Origin: an uncultured bacterium
GTDB lineage: Bacteria > Pseudomonadota > Alphaproteobacteria > CAISDR01
Length of the DNA: 6,861 nucleotides
Reading direction: 5' to 3'
NCBI GenBank assembly: GCA_903884125.1
Contig: CAISDR010000186.1
Span: 1 to 6,861 of the forward strand
In this document: positions 1 to 5,521 of the stretch, in pieces
Layout of the letters: each line of letters begins with the position of its first letter
How positions within the stretch are numbered: the stretch's first letter is position 1
The notes under the pieces: generated by a model
What the model was told of the DNA's origin: nothing
Seen by the model: the letters and a program-made list of their open reading frames with translations, nothing else
Databases searched by the model: none
Translations under genes and position numbers: made by a program

Positions 1-906
1 ATAAGCGTGGGCATAAAATGAATCGGCAGTCTTCGCTGACTCATTTTTATTCAGGTCGCGGAAATAGCGGACGCCTATCGCTTTCCGAGCAGCGCCAGCA
101 CCAAGTCCGGTTGCAACTGTCTGTGCCGAAGAGCGCTCAATCAGGAAGAAGTCGCCTGATGACGTCGCCTGATCAATATTCTGCCCGATGTCCCAGGCGC
201 CCAGCTCAAAGGCAAAATGCTCAATGCCATTATAGGCCAGACGAATATTGTCCAGTCCGACTGCCTGTTCGGCGCCGTTTGAGCCACCGTTCAGACGGAT
301 TTCGTATTCCCAATCCTTCATGAACTTGCCTTCGATGCCGAAATACATGCGGCGGAAATACGGACCCGCACCCAGTCGGCTTGAAGAACCAGACAGACCA
401 ACCGTTGTCGGTGTCGTGGGAATGGCGCTCAGATTTGCATCCTGAAAATATTTTCCTGCATCAAACTGCGAGCGCAGTCGAAAGGCGATCTGGAAATTGC
501 CGTCCGTTGTCGAAAGTACCGGGCGACCATTCGCAAAAGTGAATTGCGTACCTTTTCCTTTGACGCGATCAGCAAGCGCTTCCTGCGTATCCTGGTCAAG
601 CTTGTTAATCTTGCTGGAAGTCAGCAGGCGGACGTCGTTCAGTTGCTCCGCCAGCTCCTTGACCTGCTTGCGTAACGCTTCGATCTCGGCGCGGTCATTT
701 GACACCGGTGCGGCAGCAACCGGCGCTGAAGGTTTTGCAGGCGATGCTGCGGCAACCTTGTCCGCCTTGACCTTTTTTGTTGCCTTGGGTGCTGCGGCCG
801 GCTGATCCACTGCCGCTACATCCATGCTTTGGCCAAAAGCTTGACCAGCATGGGTCCCCAGCGCCAGTGCGGCCGTCGTGGCCAGAAGCAATTTTTTCGT
901 CATCAT
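1..906 (-). CDS. OprO/OprP-type outer-membrane porin, N-terminal part (runs off left edge)
   Basis: This frame is open from an ATG ATG pair at 906-901 to the left edge and gives 302 residues without a stop. Residues 1 to about 25 form a signal peptide (MMTKK, then a Leu/Ala-rich core), pointing to export to the outer membrane. Residues about 31-69 are an Ala/Pro/Lys-rich linker. Residues about 70-110 have a heptad-like coiled-coil pattern (RAEIEALRKQVKELAEQL). From about 120 the chain alternates like beta strands, with blocks typical of the phosphate-selective porin O/P family: GRPVLSTTDGNFQIAFRLR (128-145), RRMYFGIEGKFMKDWEYEIR (185-204), DNIRLAYNG (219-227) and FFLIERS (253-259). Family members usually have 400-500 residues, so roughly the last third is missing here. 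A GGGGG stretch lies just before the start. Family membership does not prove phosphate as the substrate; the porin may be a more general anion or solute channel. Confidence 0.88.
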   Translation of the reverse strand, partial: MMTKKLLLATTAALALGTHAGQAFGQSMDVAAVDQPAAAPKATKKVKADKVAAASPAKPSAPVAAAPVSNDRAEIEALRKQVKELAEQLNDVRLLTSSKINKLDQDTQEALADRVKGKGTQFTFANGRPVLSTTDGNFQIAFRLRSQFDAGKYFQDANLSAIPTTPTTVGLSGSSSRLGAGPYFRRMYFGIEGKFMKDWEYEIRLNGGSNGAEQAVGLDNIRLAYNGIEHFAFELGAWDIGQNIDQATSSGDFFLIERSSAQTVATGLGAGAARKAIGVRYFRDLNKNESAKTADSFYAHAY

Positions 907-916
907 TTGAAGACCC

Positions 917-939
917 CCAAATCGGCCAAATCGGCCAAA
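917..939. repeat. 9-bp tandem repeat (CCAAATCGG, about 2.5 copies)
   Basis: The unit CCAAATCGG occurs twice in full and is followed by a partial third copy. It lies 11-33 bases upstream of the porin ATG, so it sits in the 5' untranslated leader if the promoter is further out. Each GGCC can pair with the next across a five-base loop, giving a small hairpin in the leader RNA. The repeat ends just before the G-rich ribosome site. Whether copy number varies between strains cannot be told from one sequence. Confidence 0.7.
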
Positions 940-1165
940 ATTAATCGAGCAGATGCCATCTGGCGTCTGTCTGGCGTGAAAACACGGCAGGGCGCATTGC
1001 ATGCGGACTCGAACAACCGCGACCCCTGTGGAGCTCGTTTACCAGTCCAAGGTGACGGTCTTGTTCAGGTTCAATGAATGATTTGTGAAAAACATGTGCG
1101 CGCGCGGCTTAAACCTTGGTGCACTTATAGCTGCCGCCGATCATTGAAAAAAAGATGAACGCTTT

Positions 1166-1184
1166 CTGACCCTTGTAGGATCAG
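1166..1184. repeat. Inverted repeat, 8-base arms around a 3-base centre
   Basis: CTGACCCT and AGGATCAG flank TGT. Seven of the eight arm positions are complementary, and the eighth is a G-U wobble in minus-strand RNA. It could be an operator for a dimeric regulator or a short RNA hairpin. On the minus strand a run of seven T follows only after about a dozen bases, too far for a normal rho-independent terminator, so I do not call it one. Confidence 0.4.
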
Positions 1185-1330
1185 TGCAAATTTAAAAAAT
1201 GCAGTAAGGGAAAGTAGGCGACCAGAACGACTAATAAAAATCGTCCTATGTGACTTCTCTGCACCATTTGAAGGCAGTCAATCTGAGCAAGCCGATTGGT
1301 ATGCGTTACCAGTCGACTTGCAAATCGCCT

Positions 1331-1756
1331 TCACGATTTCAGGTTGATCGCCTGATGCAGCAGTTCATCGCCTGTACGGATAATCGCCGCATTTGCTTTG
1401 GCGTAAGCACTATCAGCAACAGACGATACGATCTGGCTCGCCAGATCCACATTGGGCGCGGCGACCACCCCCTGGGCATTGGCAAAGCTGGGGTCGGGTG
1501 AATATTGCTGAACATAGCTTGGGGTGGATGGCGACAATAGCGTGCGTGCCCCACCGCCCGGGCCGGCCTGGGTAACCGGCTCCACGGACTGATATACCTG
1601 TGCTGACCCGGACGCCGAAGGTCCAACGGGTTGGGTTGGCGGCGTGGAAGGTATTGGCCCGTTCGAGAGCACATTGGCGATATTGGACGCACGCGCATCC
1701 AGCCGCGCATTTGCAGCCTGAAATCCCGAAAGACCGGTAAGAAGCGTCGAGCTCAT
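1331..1756 (-). CDS. FlgC-like flagellar rod-domain protein (orphan)
   Basis: The product has 141 residues, close to the usual FlgC length. The N-terminal helix ends in the rod-family motif SNIAN (24-28), as in proteins of the flagellar rod/hook/filament axial family. Residues about 32-85 are a Pro/Ser/Gly-rich linker in place of the better conserved middle of true FlgC. The C-terminal part again matches rod proteins: SPDPSFANAQGVVAAPNVDL (86-105), then a helix with AYAKANAAIIRTGDELLHQA (117-136). Rod proteins assemble in the periplasm, where these terminal helices pack together. No other flagellar gene is visible; the neighbours are an amidotransferase and a porin. It may be a real rod component encoded away from the main cluster, or a divergent paralogue with another role. 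The ATG at 1756 has no clear Shine-Dalgarno site; an ATG at 1763 is in another frame. Confidence 0.72.
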   Translation of the reverse strand: MSSTLLTGLSGFQAANARLDARASNIANVLSNGPIPSTPPTQPVGPSASGSAQVYQSVEPVTQAGPGGGARTLLSPSTPSYVQQYSPDPSFANAQGVVAAPNVDLASQIVSSVADSAYAKANAAIIRTGDELLHQAINLKS

Positions 1757-1762
1757 TATTCA

Positions 1763-1791
1763 TTTATAACAAATGATCGCCCCGCCTGAAA
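1763..1791 (-). promoter_or_regulatory. Possible promoter giving a leaderless FlgC-like mRNA
   Basis: On the minus strand TATAAA (1768-1763) matches the -10 consensus at five of six positions. TTTCAG (1791-1786) lies 17 bases further upstream as a poor -35 box, matching three of six. Transcription would then begin at or next to the ATG at 1756, which would explain the missing ribosome site. The match could be chance in a short AT-rich stretch. Confidence 0.28.
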
Positions 1792-1800
1792 CCGCAAAAA

Positions 1801-3558
1801 TTAGCCAGCCAGCGTCTGGAACACATCAGGCCCGGGTTGCAGTCCTTCTACATGAACCCGATGCCAAAGCGCGTAAAACAGTAATGACCACGAGGCAAAG
1901 CCAACCCGTTTTCCATCCCGCCGGAAAAGATCTTCGACTTTTTGTCGCTCAGCTATTTCGCGAATACCGGGATTGGCGGCAACCAATGGTCCCAGTTTAG
2001 CCCCGCGCCGGGCAATCCATTCCGCGACCGGCACATCAAACCCTTGCTTCTCGGCAAAGGCACGCGCTGTGGGCATGGTTTTTTGCAACCAGGCGCGCAG
2101 GGCGTATTTGCCCAGGCGCTTTTGCAGCTTCAGACTATCTGGCAGGCGAAATGCCAGATCGGCCACAACCGGGTCCAGAAATGGTGTGCGGCCTTCAATG
2201 CCGTGGGCCATCAGACAGCGATCCAGCTTGGTCAACAGGTCATTGGGCAACCATTCGGCGCAATCTGCAGCCTGCAATGCCTGCAAGGTATTGCGGTCAT
2301 GACCGGCGGCTTCTTTTTCTGAACTGGCCAGCCCATCGCGCCAGCCTGTCATAGGTTGCGAGATCAGATCAAAGGGATCAAAAACTCCCTTGGACCGTGG
2401 TGGTCTGCCAAACAGCCACCATGGGCGTCGGGCGCGCCTGTAGCGGGAATACCCGGCGAATAATTCATCGCCGCCTTCACCGCACAAAATCACTTTCAGG
2501 TGGCCGCGCGCTTCAGCTGCCAGCTTATAGGTCGGCAGAATTGCGTAATCACAGGTAGGATCGTCCATGGCAGCCGCAACCTTTGGCGCAAGGGCCCAGA
2601 AATCTGCCTCGTCAAATGTAACTTCATGGTGATCAGCACCTAGCGCATGAGCCAGCCTTCGCGCTTCGGACCTTTCGTCTGCGATGCGTGTACCGGGGAA
2701 ACCGGCGGTAAAGGCAACAACCGGCGTTGAATTCAGTCGCGCCATCAAGGCCAGGACCGCGGAACTATCAATCCCACCGGATAAAAACAGACCATAGGGC
2801 ACATCCGAACGCTGATGCATCATTACGCTGTCGCTCAGTGCTGCATCAATTGCAGCAATCGCTTCGTCCTCGCTCATGATCCGAGGCGGACCTTCGGGCA
2901 GGGCCTGCTTGATATGGCGGGTAACGATGCTACCCCATTCCACCACCAGCGTTTCACCGGGCAACATCCGTTTAATGCCGGGAAAAATTGTATCCGCACC
3001 GGTGGTGAATTTCAGTTGTAGCAATTCGGTGCGCGCACGCGGATCGGGTCCCCGGCTGCCAAAACCCGCCGCCAGCAACGCCTGCGGTTCCGATGCAAAA
3101 GCAAAGCCTATATCACTTTGAGCATAATATAATGGCTTGATGCCGAAAGGATCACGCGCCAGCACCAGTCGTTTGGCCGCCGGATCATAAATGGCCAGCG
3201 CATACATACCGCGCAGGCGGTTGGCGAATTTGGCCCCTTCACGCACATATAAAAACAAGGGCACTTCACAATCAGACTGGGTGCGAAAGGGCGTGCCTTT
3301 CATCTCAGCGCGCAATTCGATGTGATTGTAAATTTCACCGTTGCCGATCAGCATGGCCCCGCCGGGTTCAAACAGGGGTTGATCGCCGGTTTCAAGATCG
3401 ATGATCGCCAGACGCAACTGGCTAAGGCCCACACCATCCTTGAATACGCGGCCACGACCATCAGGACCACGATGCGCGATCGCATCGTCCATGCGGTCCA
3501 ATAATATCGGATCAACGGCGCGTCCATCCCGCGTCATTACACCGGCGATGCCACACAT
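1801..3558 (-). CDS. asnB: Asparagine synthetase-type glutamine amidotransferase (AsnB family)
   Basis: The product has 585 residues, in the normal range for class II asparagine synthetases. The N-terminal glutaminase domain starts MCGIAG, with Cys2 becoming the catalytic N-terminus after Met removal. It also has AHRGPDG (28-34), RLAIID (49-54), GNGEIYNH (72-79) and ARDPFGIKPLYY (134-145). The C-terminal ATP-pyrophosphatase domain has the loop SGGIDSS (260-266), GEGGDELFAGY (360-370), EGRTPFLDP (455-463) and KQGFDVPVAEW (504-514). Such enzymes use glutamine ammonia and ATP to turn a carboxylate into an amide, normally aspartate to asparagine, in the cytoplasm. The start overlaps the stop of the upstream glycosyltransferase by one base, so the two are probably translated together. 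In glycan loci some family members are thought to amidate sugar acids, but the substrate cannot be read from sequence. No catalytic residue is obviously missing. Confidence 0.93.
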   Translation of the reverse strand: MCGIAGVMTRDGRAVDPILLDRMDDAIAHRGPDGRGRVFKDGVGLSQLRLAIIDLETGDQPLFEPGGAMLIGNGEIYNHIELRAEMKGTPFRTQSDCEVPLFLYVREGAKFANRLRGMYALAIYDPAAKRLVLARDPFGIKPLYYAQSDIGFAFASEPQALLAAGFGSRGPDPRARTELLQLKFTTGADTIFPGIKRMLPGETLVVEWGSIVTRHIKQALPEGPPRIMSEDEAIAAIDAALSDSVMMHQRSDVPYGLFLSGGIDSSAVLALMARLNSTPVVAFTAGFPGTRIADERSEARRLAHALGADHHEVTFDEADFWALAPKVAAAMDDPTCDYAILPTYKLAAEARGHLKVILCGEGGDELFAGYSRYRRARRPWWLFGRPPRSKGVFDPFDLISQPMTGWRDGLASSEKEAAGHDRNTLQALQAADCAEWLPNDLLTKLDRCLMAHGIEGRTPFLDPVVADLAFRLPDSLKLQKRLGKYALRAWLQKTMPTARAFAEKQGFDVPVAEWIARRGAKLGPLVAANPGIREIAERQKVEDLFRRDGKRVGFASWSLLFYALWHRVHVEGLQPGPDVFQTLAG

Positions 3559-4562
3559 CAGCGCCTCACTGTCTCAAAAAAATGCAGATAGGCATCCGTT
3601 ACAGACGCCTTTGAAAATCGATGATTCACGTGTTCCCTTGCACGCGCAGAAAGATCATGGGCCAATGACCTGTCAGTAATTACACGCTGCATGGCCTGCG
3701 CCAGGGAATCAGCATCCTCCATGGGCACCAATAAACCTGTCCGAGTGTCTTCAATCAACTCTTCAGGTCCGGAGGATCGGGCGGCAACCACAGGCAGACC
3801 ATAGGCCCAGGCTTCGAGAACCACATTACCCAAGGGTTCCACCCGCGAGGGACATACCAGCATATCGGCCGCCGCCGCCAATGCGGGCACATCCTTGCGC
3901 CAGCCCAGCCAGCGGATGCGCCCTTCAACACCACATGCTCGGGCTTGCGCGCGCAACCGCCCTTCGCGCGGGCCAGACCCTCCCAACCATAAAATGGCCT
4001 TCGGAACCTGCGCCAGTGCCGGGATCAGCACATCAAATGCCTTATCATCGTGAAAGCGCCCCAAAGCCAGGATCACCGGGACGTCATCGTCCGTGGAAAG
4101 GCTGGACCGGACAATCGGGGCTCCTGGCACCGCATCAGTGAAATTCGGCAGATAATGCAGGCGATCTCTGGGCCAGCCCTGTTGGCCAAGCCAGTCGACA
4201 AGATACCGCGTGTTGCCGATCAGATGATCGCAGCTGGCAAAATATTTCAGGTGATAAAACCCGCCCAGTCTTGCGGCAAACACCGATCCGCGCCGGACTG
4301 GGGGCATCATCTGGGCAGCCCGGCTCATCCAGGCAAGAATGATATCCGGCTGGAATTCATCCAGCGCCCGCCGCAACACAAGGGGCGTTTTAAAATCAAA
4401 CAGGATACGGAACGGCGCGGTTGCAACCGGAATACCGGATGCGCCCAGGCGCTGCTCGCGACCATCGCCGGGGCGGATCACAACCGATTGGTCAAGGCCT
4501 GCGTCATGCAAAGCCTGAACCATGCGCACAAAGAATGCTTCCGCACCCCCCATGGACCGCAC
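3558..4562 (-). CDS. GT4-family glycosyltransferase (probable N-terminal frameshift)
   Basis: The open frame gives 334 residues from a GTG at 4562. It is a GT-B fold glycosyltransferase of the GT4 type, which moves a sugar from a nucleotide donor onto a lipid-linked or core glycan at the inner face of the inner membrane. Visible blocks: GGAEAFF (5-11) in the acceptor domain, LAWMSRA (76-82), RLGGFYHLKYF (98-108) and LIGNTRYLVDWL (114-125). The donor domain follows, with ILALGRFHDDKAFDVLI (164-180), GGSGPRE (194-200) and the family E-x7-E signature at Glu242 and Glu250 in EPLGNVVLEAWAYGLPVVAA (242-261). The usual first strand and loop are missing from this frame but are encoded just upstream in another frame (4546-4590). 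Either the gene is frameshifted or the chain really starts at the GTG or the ATG at 4553. It overlaps the amidotransferase gene by one base. The acceptor and sugar are unknown. Confidence 0.87.
   Translation of the reverse strand: MRSMGGAEAFFVRMVQALHDAGLDQSVVIRPGDGREQRLGASGIPVATAPFRILFDFKTPLVLRRALDEFQPDIILAWMSRAAQMMPPVRRGSVFAARLGGFYHLKYFASCDHLIGNTRYLVDWLGQQGWPRDRLHYLPNFTDAVPGAPIVRSSLSTDDDVPVILALGRFHDDKAFDVLIPALAQVPKAILWLGGSGPREGRLRAQARACGVEGRIRWLGWRKDVPALAAAADMLVCPSRVEPLGNVVLEAWAYGLPVVAARSSGPEELIEDTRTGLLVPMEDADSLAQAMQRVITDRSLAHDLSARAREHVNHRFSKASVTDAYLHFFETVRR
3564..3568 (-). promoter_or_regulatory. Ribosome binding site of the amidotransferase gene
   Basis: TGAGG on the minus strand lies five bases before the ATG at 3558, inside the last codons of the glycosyltransferase gene. 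With the TGATG stop/start overlap it fixes this start and lets the second gene be translated by coupling. Confidence 0.6.
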
Positions 4563-4590
4563 CGGCCATGGCCTGCAGTACGCGGGTCAA
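4546..4590 (-). pseudogene. Out-of-frame N-terminus of the GT4 glycosyltransferase
   Basis: Read from a TTG at 4590 on the minus strand, the sequence encodes (M)TRVLQAMAGAVHG, and dropping one base from the run of six C at 4546-4551 joins it directly to GGAEAFF of the main frame. The joined RVLQAMAGAVHGGAEAFF is what the start of this GT4 group normally looks like: a first beta strand, then a glycine-rich loop. An AAAGG lies about nine bases before the TTG and could bind the ribosome. The intact protein would have about 343 residues. The cause could be a sequencing or assembly error, a recent mutation or a slippery tract. Confidence 0.68.
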
Positions 4591-4622
4591 CGAACGCGGC
4601 CTTTGGTGGAATTGAAACTCAT
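4587..4622 (-). other. Eleven-codon leader frame ending on the TTG start
   Basis: An ATG at 4622 opens a frame encoding MSFNSTKGRVR. Its TGA (4589-4587) overlaps the putative TTG start of the glycosyltransferase as TTGA. It is in the same frame as the main GT4 body but separated from it by that stop. It could be a coupling leader peptide, the trace of an older start, or chance. No clear ribosome site precedes it. Confidence 0.2.
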
Positions 4623-4810
4623 ATAATTATTGATACCGTGGTTTGGCGATTGAGAAAGGTTAATCTTCTCTGGGCTTTGGCGCGCGTTCTGTCAATCTTT
4701 GGCGCTTCAGCACCGGGGCTGCAGCCGACGTCAAAGCCCGTAGCTTTCGGTCCCGGTCGGCGATAATGTGCCCGGCAATTGCTGACCCCTAGAATCTGGA
4801 TAAATGATCA
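4591..4810. promoter_or_regulatory. Divergent intergenic region between GT4 and methyltransferase genes
   Basis: Genes point away from each other here, so promoters for both directions should lie within it. Toward GT4, an AT-rich stretch contains the perfect 8-base palindrome ATAATTAT (4623-4630) and -10-like sequences such as AATAAT, but no good -35 box. Toward the methyltransferase, GATAAT at 4762-4767 resembles a -10 box (five of six) with no matching -35; it would give a leader of roughly 37 bases. A small dyad, GAGAA and TTCTC at 4652-4670, lies between them and might be an operator. A GGA at 4798-4800 is the only ribosome-site candidate for the ATG at 4811. Confidence 0.45.
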
Positions 4811-5521
4811 ATGAGCGAGCCAGGCGGCATCCTGAACCCCAAGCCCTCGATAAGCGAGCGCCTGTATCGGCGCTTCTTTCACAAATATTATGCCCGCGAT
4901 CTGTATGGTGACCTGCTGTTACGGGCTAAACAGCAGTCTGTGGACTATATCGCAACCCAGATGAGTGATGCGGTCATGTTCCGCGACCGCTGGGCACAAT
5001 TGGCCGAGGCACTAAAGCTGGCCCCGGTTGAGGGCCTGTGCCTTGAATTCGGGGTTCAGGACGCCGCCAGCCTGAACCACATGGCAGCCCTGGCACCACA
5101 ACGGCAGTTCCATGGTTTTGACAGTTTTGAAGGGTTGCCTGAAAACTGGTCAGGTACGTTTGAGCTGAAGGGCAAGTTTTCCCGTGACGGCAAGCCACCA
5201 GCCGTTCGGAGCAATGTGGACCTGCATGTCGGCTGGTTTGACAAAACCCTGCCCAACTTTCTGGCATCCCATAGCGGCCCGATAGCACTGGTACACATTG
5301 ATTGTGATCTTTATTCATCTACCCAGACCGTGCTGGAATTATTGAATAGCCGACTGGTGGTAGGATCAATCATCGTGTTCGATGAATATCTGAACTATCC
5401 CAACTGGCAGGCCCATGAATTCAAGGCCTTTCAGGAATGGTGTGAAAAGCATGGCAGACGGTATCGCTATTGCGGTTATACCGCGGTCAACGGTCATGTG
5501 ATGGTAAGCCTGCTGCCATGA
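4811..5521 (+). CDS. TylF/MycF-type SAM-dependent methyltransferase
   Basis: The product has 236 residues and a class I methyltransferase fold of the TylF (macrocin O-methyltransferase) group, which is found both in antibiotic pathways and in bacterial surface-glycan loci. A basic, aromatic N-terminal segment (about 13-45) precedes the SAM-binding motif LEFGV (78-82). Next come FHGFDSFEGLPENW (100-113), HVGWFDKTLPNFL (139-151), HIDCDLYSS (162-170) and FDEYLNYPNWQAHEFKAF (190-207). The aspartates in HIDCD and FDE sit where this family binds a divalent metal. In this setting it probably O-methylates a sugar hydroxyl on a glycan or its precursor; the exact substrate is unknown. It has no signal peptide or membrane segment, so it should be cytoplasmic. 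Its stop overlaps the next start as ATGA, so the two genes form an operon. The ATG at 4811 was chosen because the ATG at 4804 is in another frame. Confidence 0.87.
   Translation: MSEPGGILNPKPSISERLYRRFFHKYYARDLYGDLLLRAKQQSVDYIATQMSDAVMFRDRWAQLAEALKLAPVEGLCLEFGVQDAASLNHMAALAPQRQFHGFDSFEGLPENWSGTFELKGKFSRDGKPPAVRSNVDLHVGWFDKTLPNFLASHSGPIALVHIDCDLYSSTQTVLELLNSRLVVGSIIVFDEYLNYPNWQAHEFKAFQEWCEKHGRRYRYCGYTAVNGHVMVSLLP

Larger units (their letters stand above)
907..1330. other. 424-base intergenic region upstream of the porin
   Basis: I find no convincing gene on either strand here. The short plus-strand frames that enter the region show no family resemblance and no good ribosome site. It must contain the porin promoter and possibly the end of the upstream minus-strand transcript. 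Visible structure: a tandem repeat at 917-939; an imperfect dyad at 951-968 (AGATGCCAT / CTGGCGTCT, 7 of 9 positions matching); an 8-base-arm inverted repeat at 1166-1184; and a five-base-stem hairpin at 1297-1311 (TGGTA / TACCA) with no T-run after it. On the minus strand a TATAAG lies at about 1126-1131, but no good -35 box sits at the right distance. I could not identify a PHO box or a rho-independent terminator. Confidence 0.6.

Noticed and set aside
961..985. CTGTC-containing stretch upstream of the porin as a PHO box
   Set aside because: The second half-site is missing at the expected spacing, so phosphate control is not supported by sequence.
1297..1311. Hairpin TGGTA / TACCA just downstream of the FlgC-like gene as a terminator
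   Set aside because: The stem is only five bases and no T-run follows on the minus strand, so it is not a convincing terminator.
1339..1763. Alternative minus-strand frames across the FlgC-like gene (116 and 123 codons)
   Set aside because: They show no rod-protein motifs. The 1331-1756 frame carries both conserved terminal helices.
4050..4766. Long plus-strand open frame (238 codons) opposite the GT4 gene and its upstream region
   Set aside because: It lies antisense to a clear glycosyltransferase, has no recognisable motif or domain and no good ribosome site, and its composition looks like a shadow of the real frame.
5470..5517. Upstream in-frame start for the GT2 glycosyltransferase
   Set aside because: It would add 16 residues lying wholly inside the methyltransferase gene and not resembling the family. 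The ATGA start at 5518 fits better.
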